From NCBI GenBank assembly GCA_014896535.1, contig JADBKE010000007.1:194571-258570 (forward strand): DNA of 64,000 nucleotides. Reading direction: 5' to 3'. Made by a program: the position numbers and the translations under genes. Below, in pieces: positions 29,262 through 39,210 of the stretch (its first letter is position 1; every line of letters starts with the position of its first letter). This DNA comes from Candidatus Fermentithermobacillaceae bacterium (lineage in GTDB: Bacteria > Bacillota > Sulfobacillia > Fermentithermobacillales > DUSS01). The notes under the pieces were generated by a model. It worked only from the letters and a program-made list of their open reading frames with translations, did not search any database and was not told where the DNA came from.

Positions 29262-30869
29262 GTAAGCGTCAAATAGCTCCCACCTTGTAGGGGACGATAT
29301 CGAGGGACCTGATTGGTTTGCTCGGGTGGGGTTGCTAGCCGTCCTTGCGGACACCTCAGGTGTCAGGCAGAGAAGGTGACCACGGAAGCAGCTCGTCGAG
29401 GTCCCCGTTCCCGAGGTTCGGGAACCTCTCGAAAAGATAGCGGAGATACTCGAACGGTATGAGCCCGTTCTCCTTGGCCGTCTCCACGATACTGTATACA
29501 ACCGCGCTGGCCCTGGCTCCCTTAGGAGTGTTGCAGAACAGCCACCCCTTCCGGCCAATCACGAAAGGCTTGATCGAACGCTCGCAGCGGTTGTTGTCGA
29601 TCTCAAGCCTTCCGTCCCGAAGGAAGTTCTGAAGTTTGTCCCGCTGGCTCCGGCAGTACCTTATGGCCTGCCCCAACACGCTCTGAGGAAGGACTTGGGA
29701 GGACTGCTTCTCAAGCCATTCCCAAAACTCGTTGAGCACAGGAACGCTCCTCTCGAGCCGGGCCCTGTATCTTTCCTCCGGAGTCGCTTCTGCCAACTCT
29801 CGCTCTATCTCGAAGAGCCTGTTGCAGAAACTCAACCCCTCAAGCGCGACCGTCGGCGAAGCGCGCTTGTCCGGAGGCAGTACCTTCAGTGCCTCATCGA
29901 ACTTCCGTCGCGCGTGAGCCCAGCATCCCACAAGGATGACATCAGGCAACTGGTCGTAACCAGAATAGCCGTCCGTGTGCAGATAACCCTTGAACCCCGA
30001 AAGGAACTTCTTCGGGTGTTTTCCAGCACGGGTGGTCTTGTAGTCGAAGAGCACGATGGGCAGACCATGTCTTCCGGTACGGTAACACCACATGTAAGAC
30101 TGGGTCTCGGCCGGACGACCGTCTTCGTGCAACACCTGCACCGTGGTCTCGTCCGAGTGCAGGATGTCGTGCTTCAGGAGTTCCTGGTGCAGTCTTTCGT
30201 AGAGGGGTTCCAGCCACCTCTCCGCCGCGTACACCACCCAGTTAGCCATGGTCTGCCGGGAAAGCTCAACCCCCAGGCGTGACCACTGCTGCTCCTGACG
30301 GTAGAGGGGCAGGCCGTTCACGTACTTTTCGTTCATGATGTACGCAACTGCGGAAGGAGAAGCCAGGCTTCCTGGGATCACCGGTGACGGTGCCGGCGCT
30401 GTTATCACCGGAGTGCTCGTCCCCTCGCGCTCACACCTGCGGCAGGAGTAAACGTACCGCACGTGCTTGACCAGTTTGACCTGCGCCGGGATGACCTTCA
30501 GTTCCTGGCGGACCTCGGTGCTCATCTCGTGCAGCCGGCCGCCGCAGTTGGGGCACACCTGCTCTTCCGGAGGCAGCCGGTATTCGATCGTCTCCACCGG
30601 CAGCCACTTCGTTGAGCCCGATTCGTCTTCCGTCCTGAAGCGCCGCAGCCAGTACCACAGCCGGTCTGGCTTTACCCCGCGGGACGCGCACCATTCCCTA
30701 GCGCTAAGGCCGCTGGCTATGTACTGCGCTATCCACTGCTGCCACTGCTGGCGCCGTGCCTGCTGTTCAGCCTTGGTCATCGCAGAAAGCCTCCCCGATT
30801 CACGCAAGTTCGGGGAGATTATGCTTCAGTCAGCAGCACAAGGCCAGGTGGGGGCTATTTGACGCTTAC
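29262..30869 (-). mobile_element. IS66 family insertion sequence, apparently complete
   Basis: Terminal inverted repeats GTAAGCGTCAAATAGCTCCCACCTT (left) and RC of CAGGTGGGGGCTATTTGACGCTTAC (right) around transposase ORF. Confidence 0.88.
29356..30807 (-). CDS. IS66 family transposase (with N-terminal TnpA-like helix-turn-helix)
   Basis: [88 protein letters not shown]. Confidence 0.95.
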   Translation of the reverse strand: MRESGRLSAMTKAEQQARRQQWQQWIAQYIASGLSAREWCASRGVKPDRLWYWLRRFRTEDESGSTKWLPVETIEYRLPPEEQVCPNCGGRLHEMSTEVRQELKVIPAQVKLVKHVRYVYSCRRCEREGTSTPVITAPAPSPVIPGSLASPSAVAYIMNEKYVNGLPLYRQEQQWSRLGVELSRQTMANWVVYAAERWLEPLYERLHQELLKHDILHSDETTVQVLHEDGRPAETQSYMWCYRTGRHGLPIVLFDYKTTRAGKHPKKFLSGFKGYLHTDGYSGYDQLPDVILVGCWAHARRKFDEALKVLPPDKRASPTVALEGLSFCNRLFEIERELAEATPEERYRARLERSVPVLNEFWEWLEKQSSQVLPQSVLGQAIRYCRSQRDKLQNFLRDGRLEIDNNRCERSIKPFVIGRKGWLFCNTPKGARASAVVYSIVETAKENGLIPFEYLRYLFERFPNLGNGDLDELLPWSPSLPDT

Positions 30870-30871
30870 TT

Positions 30872-31096
30872 CGAGTCTATCCGGGATGGGGTGTGCACGT
30901 GTGCGTCCACAAGCCCCGGCATGAGGAAAAGCCCGGCACCGTCAATCACGGTGGCGCACCCCGGAGCTTCAACTTCTGATGCCGGGCCGGCCCGGGATAT
31001 GCGGTCTTCTTCCACGAGGACGGTCCGTCCCGGCAGGGTCTCTCCGTCGGGCATGAATGCGATAACGTTCTTGAAGGCTAGCACGAATATCACCAT
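30872..31096 (-). pseudogene. Amidohydrolase N-terminal fragment truncated by IS66
   Basis: MVIFVLAFKNVIAFMPDGETLPGRTVLVEEDRI..VIDGAGLFLMPGLVDAHVHTPSRI ends at IS66 boundary. Confidence 0.85.
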
Positions 31097-31366
31097 CCCC
31101 GAAAAAGTATTCGTGCTTTCTTGGACGCACCCGCAGAAACTCCTGTCACGAGTCGGGCGAGATGGGGGTTAGTCCAAACTGCCATGGTACTTCAGGACCA
31201 TCCGGGCAGGAATTGAGCGAAGACCCTCGACGGAGCAGTCCTCATAGCTGGTGGCGTACCGTCCGACAAGCCACGGGCGAAAGCCACCGATGTCATCCTC
31301 TTCGCGGCGATTTCGCGACTTGCTGCTGGTAACACCCGACCGGCTAGGCAACCACGCCCGACGCAG

Positions 31367-32650
31367 CTAGTTCCCTCGGTATAGCGGCGCGAAGCCGGGC
31401 TCCCTGAACCAGTGGTGCATATGCTCCCTGACATCCCGATCAAGCAGCGACCCGAGCTCCCTGACGAACGTCTCGTAGTCGATGCGCGTTCCGGCGTGTC
31501 GTCGGTAAATCGCCCCGAGAGCTCGCATGAGATTTTCGCGACCCGTTGACGCCTCCAGGTCCCAGAACGCCCAGCTTCCTTTGAGATACCAGTGAACGTA
31601 GTGGTCATCCAAATGGCCCAGTTCCGCTACGGGCCTCCCGTCTACCGCCAGTTGTCCTTCGATCCTCGGCACGTACGACCCGAAGAACCTGTCCGCCAGA
31701 CCCGGCTCAGCGAAAAGTTCCTCACCGATTACGTTCTGAAGGTACTGGGTAATAGCCTCCGGGAGAAAGGGTTCCGCGAACTCCAGGCTCAAGCCGATCC
31801 AGAAATGGATCGTCTCGTGGAGTGCCAATGAAAACCTTCCCGGTACAAGGCCCTCCAGTACCCAGTTGTTCGCGACCAGCTGTCCTACCAGCGAGTCTCC
31901 GCATACCCACAAGTCTCCGCGTTCAAACCCCCATTCCGCACCCTCTGGGCCGCGAGGGGATATGACGGCAACCCCTCCCCTACCGGGTATTGCGGGCCCG
32001 AAATGACGCTGCATGGCCTCGAGGCACCGGGAAAAGTCGAAAACCATGGCTGCCCTCTCCCGGTCGCTCAAACCACGCGTGTACAGGCGATACACATGTC
32101 CTCCGACAAAAACCTCGTCGCACTCAAAGCTCGGCGCGGCGCAGATGACGATGTCCTCAATAGGGCGCAGACGCTCATAGTCGCGCTCCTTCGTGTTCCC
32201 GCGGTGGGATATCCCCGGGGTCACAAGGTCCCAGCCCGCTGGCAGGTCCACGTGGAGGCGATAGGTGAAACGTTCTCGTTGCCAATCGGGATGGACCGTG
32301 GGGAAATACCGGCCAAAGCCGGAGAGCTCAACGAGATCGGGTCTTATAATACACACTCGGGAACCCTCAAAACTGTCGACGGCACCGTCCCACATGAGAA
32401 CGACCTCGGGACCTGAGGGATCCCAACCGCGTAGCTCATAGACCACGGCCGACTTATGCTGACCCACAATTTGTATCCCCAGTTCGCAGCCGCCCTGCAA
32501 CGCCTTACGCACGGTGAACCTCTTCCCGAGGTAGAACCGGAACTCCCGGGCATCTCCCGAGACGTACAGGTGGTCCGTTGCCGACAACTCGTGACGGTCG
32601 GGACGGAGAACCACCGCAATGTCATGATGTACTACCCTCATCCTGTGCAT
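31367..32650 (-). CDS. M1-like (gluzincin) zinc metallopeptidase-family protein
   Basis: LALHETIHFWIGLSLEFAEPFLPEAITQYLQN (HExxH plus downstream Glu); N-terminal beta-sandwich-like region. Confidence 0.7.
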   Translation of the reverse strand: MHRMRVVHHDIAVVLRPDRHELSATDHLYVSGDAREFRFYLGKRFTVRKALQGGCELGIQIVGQHKSAVVYELRGWDPSGPEVVLMWDGAVDSFEGSRVCIIRPDLVELSGFGRYFPTVHPDWQRERFTYRLHVDLPAGWDLVTPGISHRGNTKERDYERLRPIEDIVICAAPSFECDEVFVGGHVYRLYTRGLSDRERAAMVFDFSRCLEAMQRHFGPAIPGRGGVAVISPRGPEGAEWGFERGDLWVCGDSLVGQLVANNWVLEGLVPGRFSLALHETIHFWIGLSLEFAEPFLPEAITQYLQNVIGEELFAEPGLADRFFGSYVPRIEGQLAVDGRPVAELGHLDDHYVHWYLKGSWAFWDLEASTGRENLMRALGAIYRRHAGTRIDYETFVRELGSLLDRDVREHMHHWFREPGFAPLYRGN

Positions 32651-33300
32651 CGGAACCCCTCCTCACCGTGGCCTACCCTTTGCCTTCTGCCCCGCGCGGA
32701 ACCACTAATTGGACTCCGATCCCCCTGGACACCAGTTCCGCTACCTGGCGTATAAAGTCTTTTAGTTCTTGTACAAGGTCATTTCCCAAGCTCGCGTCCA
32801 GGTGAGGTGTGGTCAACGCCACCTTGTTCCGCAGCGTTTCGGGCAGGAACGCATGGATGATGAGTTCTCCCAGCTCCTGCATGCCTTCCGCACCTAATCT
32901 AGCTTCGAGAGCTTTCGTTGACGCGTCCGTTGATAACCTCAACGTCATCTTACTACTGTGCACCTCCCAGACGATGGCGACCCGTACGGTCAAGGCCATG
33001 TATGTCAGGCAACGGCGTCTGAGAACGATTTCCACGGTGGCAGTCGTTTTCCTGCCAGGCGAAGAAGCAGCATTTCCGCATTCCACATGGGAGGCGCTGA
33101 AGGCGCTCAAACTCTCGGGGAGACTCTTACTTCAGCGGCGCCGACCTAAATGGGAAACGACGACGGCACTCGGTCGACATCCCCTGTATGAAACTGCAAG
33201 CTGGCGCTTCAACGGCTCCGGTAATGTGACTGAGCAGGAGTTTCGGAGCTCGTGTCCGAACAATCCGTGGAGACGCGACCGTCAGTCTCAGGGAGCTGAT

Positions 33301-33816
33301 ATGAAAATCGCACCGGAAAACAGGCGGATGCTCAAAGTCCGCATCGGCATGAATCCCGACTACGGCGGGCACGGGATAATGTTCGGAAGCATGGTCTTTG
33401 TGCCCTACGCGGTGGTCAGGACGTTTCTTGTCAATGTCCGTCTATCGCCCTCGCTGGACGAGGCGTTGAAGAAGTACGGGCAACGGTCAAGCTTCCGGCC
33501 GTCTCCGTCCAGTCTTTCTCGCGGCATCCTGGGGCCTTTCCTGGGTGGGTTTTTCCGGTGTCTGGGCCTTTTTCATGTCGAGCATGGTTGGGCCGTATCC
33601 CCCTATTCGCTGGGGCCCCTGTCGGCTGCTGGGTCGCTGGCGATATCATACCTGGCCTATCGCGTGACGGACGAACCGTCAGTACCGGCGTTGACCGTGC
33701 GTGCGGCGAAACTCAGCTTGTTGCCGCTGAGTCTTGGAGTTCTCCTTGCGTGGACCTATCGAGTCAGAGGTTTAGATCTTCCGGGAGTCATTTATTCTTG
33801 CCAGCGTAGCGCATAG
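33301..33816 (+). pseudogene. Hypothetical membrane protein fragment (frame appears to break near 33.8 kb)
   Basis: MKIAPENRRMLKVRIGMNPDYGGHG..hydrophobic segments; plausible continuation in another frame downstream. Confidence 0.35.
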
Positions 33817-34061
33817 CTACCTCACTCCCGTTGCGATCATCCTTTGCGGGGTTGCAACCAGGCTGGGGGGCGTCCTCAAGTCCAATAAGAAGGTGACCTG
33901 GGCAAGCGCAGCTTACGTAGGTGGGGGCCTTCTTACCCTTGTGCTCTCTACCCCTGGGCAGGCTATAACCCCGTCTGGTTGCTTTTCCCCATATGGGGAT
34001 GGCTTCTGCCGGCGTACCTCACGATCCTGGACCTGTGGCGGACCGCCGGAGAGAAACAACA

Positions 34062-35217
34062 TGAGAATACAGAAGATACGCTTTGAGCCCTTTGGAGGCG
34101 TAATCGGGACGGAACACCGGGTATCGCTCCTGTGGGTGGACAGAGACTTCCTCAAGTCCCGCGGGTTTGACGGCGGTCCGGTGTAGGAAGGTCCGGAGAC
34201 GGCCGGTCTATCCCGTCCCGGGGAGATGGAGATAACGATAACCACCCGGTGTAACCTCAGTTGCTCCTGCTGCTACGCGTCCTCCGGGCGTTGGGGGGGG
34301 TTCACGCGAGGTACGCGCAGGTAATGAGGACATTGGAGTCGCGAGCCGGACGGATGTCTTCCATATAGCTTTCGGATGAGGCGAGCCGCTGTGTCACCCT
34401 CACCTTCCCCATCTCGCCGGGTTTGCCAGGGAGAAAGGTTTGATACCCACGATCACCACCAACGGAACACTGGTCACGAGAGTGGGTCCGGAAGGCCAGG
34501 GGGCTCTTCGGAAGGGTCAACGTCACCGTAGATTTGCCGGGCGGCCCGCGGGACGGCTGGGTGGGACTTGCCCATTCGCTGAGAGCGGTTGAAACTCTCC
34601 GAGACGCGGGAATTACGACGGGCATGGATTCGTCCTGACCTCGGAAAACATGGGGAACATGGACCTTCTCTTCCGTGAAGCTTCGCGTGCAGGAGCCGAC
34701 AGCGTCATGCTCCTTAGACCGAAACCGTCAGGGCGCGGGAGGAGCTTGTACGGGGAGATGATGCCCGACCGGCAGAAGAGCCCCCTGCCGCTCCTTCTCG
34801 AACTGGAGGATAAGCATCACCTGCCCTTTCACCTGGACTGTGCCCTTGCGCCCATTTTGATGCGCGCGGGTGCGTCCGCGGATTCGCTAGGTTTCCTGGG
34901 AGCTTACGGGTGCATCGCCGAGTGACATGTTGCTGACGGTCGACATTGAGGGCTTCATCAGGCCCTGCAGCCATATGGACTTTCAGGCTTGCCGGGCTGA
35001 GGAACTTCCAACAGTCTGGACCAAACCCGAACTCTGGGGAGGATTTCGCGACCGGACCCCCGCGTTTTCGGGAAAGTGCCCCTGCTGTCGCCTGGCGGGG
35101 TTGTGTCGCGAAGGGTGCGCCGCTGTCAAGTTCTGGAGAGGCTTATCGCTCCGGGATGCAGATCTCGACCTCTACTGTGCGGAAGACGTTCATTGCGCTG
35201 AGAAAGACGTCCTCTGA
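34062..35217 (+). pseudogene. Radical SAM/SPASM protein, multiply frameshifted
   Basis: Fragments in different frames: GEMEITITTRCNLSCSCCYASSG; LIPTITTNGTLVTRVG; MGNMDLLFREASRAGADSVMLLRPKPSGRGRSLYG; MLLTVDIEGFIRPCSHM..CPCCRLAGLCREGCAAVKFW. Confidence 0.75.
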
Positions 35218-35433
35218 TGTTCTGGGCCTTACCCACAGTTGGAAGCGACCCTCCGGCAACCTGTGGAGCGGCGAGAACTCGTTTCTCCGCACGTCCATCT
35301 ACCGCAGTTACCGGCTCGTCTGCCACCGGGATGTCTGGGGCCTGTAGACGATACGCACGAGAGAGCAAGGCATGCCCTGATCGCGGCGTCGAGTCCGCGT
35401 CGGGGAGAACGCGGGCCCGTGTGAGGCACGGGT

Positions 35434-36432
35434 CTACGAAATCATCGCCGAGAACTTCCGGCGGGATGTTAGTGCGGGACCCGCCTTCTCTACGAGCGCC
35501 TGCTTAGAAATCCTCTCGACCAGCATCCTGGACGTCTTGGCTTTCACGAACGGTTGGAAGTACTCGCTCGTCCGCCACATCACGAAGTAGCTACACGAGA
35601 CCGGCTCCGCGGCGAGCTGGGCCACGATAGCCTTCTCCCAGTAGGTCCAGAGACCACCGCCGTTCCCTCTGATATCTGTGATAAGGACCGGGCGGTCCCG
35701 GACCCCCTGGAAAAACCGGCGGAGGGCCGGGGCGTCTCCCTGCAGGTTGATGAAACTGGTTATCTGTACGTAGCCGACGCTGCTGCCGGTGAGAACCGCG
35801 GTGTACACATTCGCCGTCGGAGCCCCTTGTGTACCTATGTACCTCGGAGGTCAACTGTAGCTATGGTCCCAATTCTCGGAAGCGAAGGGTACCCGGTATT
35901 CCCCCGTGTGCGGTAACTTGAGTTGCCTCTGATACAGCCGTCTTCGGACGGGACCGTACCGCAGACGTTAAGGTGATTATGCCCCCGGGCCGCTACGTAT
36001 TCGTGGATCGGTACGCGCCCCACGTTCACCACCCTCATACCTGGACGAACTATCTGACTTATCGCCTGGTCCGGTGCCACCGCCACGACCACCTATTCTC
36101 GCCCGTTATACACCGCCAGAAACGGAGGCTATTTGCCCTCGGGGGTAGCCGCGGGAGCCGCGAGACGAGCCCCGTAATCTATCCGAGCTGACGAAGCGTT
36201 CCGGGCAACCTCCTTCAAGGTTCCTCGTTGAGTCCGCCACCAGCTTCACTATCGCAGCCGTCGTGACTGCGGTGTGTCCGTTGTTCATCTCTCTCAGCAT
36301 CTGGACGAGAGCCTGGACGAAGCTTGCATCGTCCTTCGAGGCCGCAACGGCAGGTTCGAACTCCGCCCGCCTGGAAACCCCGTTCAACCCTTCGGCCCTT
36401 GCCTTCAGGGCAGGGAAAGGCTGCCGCAACAA
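35434..36432 (-). pseudogene. S41-like peptidase (tail-specific protease type), frameshifted
   Basis: Fragments LRQPFPALKARAEGLNGV..DDASFVQALVQMLREMNNGHTAV and YVQITSFINLQGDAPALRRFFQGVRDRPVLITDIRGNGGG. Confidence 0.65.
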
Positions 36433-36616
36433 GCCTGAAGCACTGGAGGGAGACCGAACACTGCCTTAAGCAGCCTCGCACGCCTGTACCGTCGCAGATT
36501 CTTTTGACCTGAATGGGCCCGTTTGTCTCACATTGGGCTGACAAAAGGGAAAACTGCGTAGGGGGACGAACTTCCTACGGGGTTCTGCCTGGTGGAGAAA
36601 AATCAGGCCTCTCGCC

Positions 36617-37078
36617 ATGGCTCCGAAGCGCAAGAGGCCTGTGTTGGTTGTGGGTAGAACCCAGATCCCGTTGATCATCGTAAGGAACCTGGGCTCCAAC
36701 GTCAACGAGTACAAGAGCTGGCACGATAGATACGAGTCGGGCGATGAGGAAGCGCGGCAGGCTTTGCCCCGCTAGTGCCCCAAGTGCGGACGGAAACTGC
36801 AAAGCCACGGATGGTACTGGCGTAAGAGGAGTTTCCGCTCCCGCGGCGAGCAGACTCGCATCCTGCAGCGCCTGGCCAACGAGGCCGACCCCGACTCGGC
36901 AGTGGCAAAGGGGTCCATCTCCCGGGCTACCCTGCACCGGCACCTCCACGCCCTCGGCCTCGGCGGGGAACCCCGTTACGTGTGTGCCAATTCACTGCTG
37001 GCCGCCTTCGTCGAGCAGAAGGAACTCATCGACCAGAAGCTGCTGCTCAGGATGATCCAGGATTTGAACGGGAACTAA
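36617..37078 (+). pseudogene. Transposon relic: DUF6431-like fragment and transposase N-terminal HTH in one frame, interrupted by an in-frame TAG (36773-36775)
   Basis: MAPKRKRPVLVVGRTQIPLIIVRN..*CPKCGRKLQSHGWYWRKRSF..QTRILQRLANEADPDSAVAKGSISRATLHRHLHALGLGG. Confidence 0.6.
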
Positions 37079-37089
37079 ACCCTGACCCT

Positions 37090-37120
37090 GGGCTGCCCTG
37101 GAAGCAAGGGCAGCCTTCTT
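37090..37120 (+). terminator. Rho-independent-terminator-like hairpin
   Basis: GGCTGCCCT..AGGGCAGCC followed by TTCTT. Confidence 0.55.
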
Positions 37121-37465
37121 CGTATCACGAAAAAGTCATCTCAATCTGAGACAATTCGGTCAGGAAAACGTGAGACGGTATAGTCAATCAGCCGCTCTTC
37201 AACCAGCATCAAAAGATGTGCCTTGTTTATGGTGCACATTGCTCCGTAGTAGTGATGAAGGTCTTCTGACAAAGATGGCTTGAAGAGGTGCTCTTGGACT
37301 TTGACTGCAATTCCGCCTTGGTTTGTTGGACGCACATGATGCCACGCGCCAGTACTAGCGTTATATAAAGTTTGGGCCAAGTCTTGGCAGCCCATAAGTC
37401 TGCTTCCGAATCGAAGAGCCCACCACACACCCGACCGAACCAACCCGAACCGGGGGTGAGAAGGA

Positions 37466-38311
37466 ATGCGGAAAATCCAAGCAACGCAGGTAACGGAGAC
37501 TGTAAAACAGTTGTTTCTTAGAGCCAACTTTTATATTGGGCAGGACGTCCTGAATTCTCTCAAGGAGATGGAAAAGGTCGAAAAGTCACCTCTAGGGAAG
37601 AGGGTGCTTCAACAGATCATAGAGAACGACGAGCTTGCGGCAAAGGAGGAAATTGCCATATGCCAGGATACCGGTATGGCTGTACTATTTGTCGAATATG
37701 GTCAGGACGTGCATGTCGTGGGTGGGAACTTTCAGGATGCTATTGACGAAGGTGTGCGGCAGGCATACGTACAGGGTTACTTAAGGAAATCCGTCGTTGC
37801 CGATCCGCTGTTTGACAGAAAGAACACCGGAGACAACACCCCCTCAGTAACACACGTGCGGATAGTTCCGGGAGACAAGATCAAGTTTCTTGTAATGCCC
37901 AAGGGGTTTGGTAGCGAGAACATGAGCGCCATGAAGATGCTCAAGCCTGCTGACGGAGTGGAGGGTGTCAAGGCGTTTGTGATCGAAACAGTCAAGAAAG
38001 CAGGACCGAACCCCTGCCCGCCGGTCATTGTGGGAGTAGGTATCGGAGGGACGACAGACAAGGTTACGCAGCTGGCTAAGCTTGCTACACTGCGTGAGGT
38101 CGGAAAGCGTCACCCAGACCCGAGGTACGCAAAACTCGAGGAAGAGCTTCTGGAGGCTGTAAATAAGACGGGGATTGGGCCAGCGGGGCTCGGCGGCACG
38201 ACCACAGCTTTGGCGGTAAACATCGAGCACTACCCCACACATATAGCGGGGTTACCAGTTGCAGTGAACATCGTATGCCACGCTGCTCGCCGCGCCGAAG
38301 CAGTCATCTAA
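37466..38311 (+). CDS. Fumarate hydratase class I, alpha subunit
   Basis: EIAICQDTGMAVLFVEYGQDV..FVIETVKKAGPNPCPPVIVGVGIGGT. Confidence 0.96.
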   Translation: MRKIQATQVTETVKQLFLRANFYIGQDVLNSLKEMEKVEKSPLGKRVLQQIIENDELAAKEEIAICQDTGMAVLFVEYGQDVHVVGGNFQDAIDEGVRQAYVQGYLRKSVVADPLFDRKNTGDNTPSVTHVRIVPGDKIKFLVMPKGFGSENMSAMKMLKPADGVEGVKAFVIETVKKAGPNPCPPVIVGVGIGGTTDKVTQLAKLATLREVGKRHPDPRYAKLEEELLEAVNKTGIGPAGLGGTTTALAVNIEHYPTHIAGLPVAVNIVCHAARRAEAVI

Positions 38312-38328
38312 GTCCGGGAGGGCTGCAA

Positions 38329-38886
38329 ATGAACAAGCAGATAGTTATCGAGGCACCACTTTCTACGGAACTTGTAAGGGAGCTGAGAGCTGGCGACAGC
38401 GTCTTGATTAACGGTGTCGTTTATACAGCTCGTGATGCTGCTCACAAGAGACTGGACGAGTTAATAAAGAAGGGGCAGCCGCTGCCGATAGATATCAGGG
38501 GGCAGATCATATACTACGTCGGTCCATGCCCTGCGAAGCCTGGATATGCGGTAGGGTCAGCAGGGCCTACGACAAGTGGCAGAATGGATCCGTACACGCC
38601 TCAGCTGCTGAAGATGGGGCTCAAAGCCATGATTGGCAAGGGACTCAGGTCTGCCGAGGTCATCGAAGCGATGAAGGAGTTCGGCGCTGTTTACTTTGGC
38701 GCAGTTGGCGGTGCTGGAGCTCTCATAGCAAAGTCGATAAAGAAGGTGGAAGTAGTGGCATATGAAGACCTTGGAGCAGAGGCGATTTATCGATTTTACG
38801 TGGAGAACTTCCCAGCTGTTGTGGTTATAGACAGTTATGGTTCCAATCTATATGAATCTGAACCACCCAAATACGCTGCCTGCTAA
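38329..38886 (+). CDS. Fumarate hydratase class I, beta subunit
   Basis: LRAGDSVLINGVVYTARDAAHKRL..GPCPAKPGYAVGSAGPTTSGRMD. Confidence 0.96.
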   Translation: MNKQIVIEAPLSTELVRELRAGDSVLINGVVYTARDAAHKRLDELIKKGQPLPIDIRGQIIYYVGPCPAKPGYAVGSAGPTTSGRMDPYTPQLLKMGLKAMIGKGLRSAEVIEAMKEFGAVYFGAVGGAGALIAKSIKKVEVVAYEDLGAEAIYRFYVENFPAVVVIDSYGSNLYESEPPKYAAC

Positions 38887-39210
38887 AAACGATTTGCACA
38901 CTCGGGGAGGCGGATACTTGGTGCGGTCATGCACACCATCGAGCTGGGGAATAGGGTACGAGATCTGCAGGACTCACATCGAGTGCTTTGCTGCATAGTG
39001 GGGAGAAACTCAGGGAAACAGTGATAGCGCCCAAAAAGCGCCCGAACAACTCATTAAACAACGGAGAATTGGAAGAGAGCTACACGGTGGTCCCTTTCTC
39101 TGCGAGAACGCTCGGACTCTGTTGCAAGCGCGGTAGCACCCGGAACGAGCAAATACGCGTGGTCATTTGCTCTTCTGGTTCACCCAAGGTCAAAGGGAGG
39201 ATGTTTAGAA

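Noticed and set aside
28821-29558. 245-aa minus-strand ORF, partly repeated at 40825-41055
   Set aside because: Similarity between the two is just the shared IS66 end read out of frame.
36773-36775. In-frame TAG as a possible pyrrolysine/recoding site
   Set aside because: Sits in a deleted transposon relic next to other decay; no pyl genes or recoding element seen in the window; nonsense mutation is simpler.
37141-37527. Minus-strand ORF upstream of fumarase as a regulator
   Set aside because: No recognisable domain; overlaps the fumarase start region and lacks a convincing RBS.
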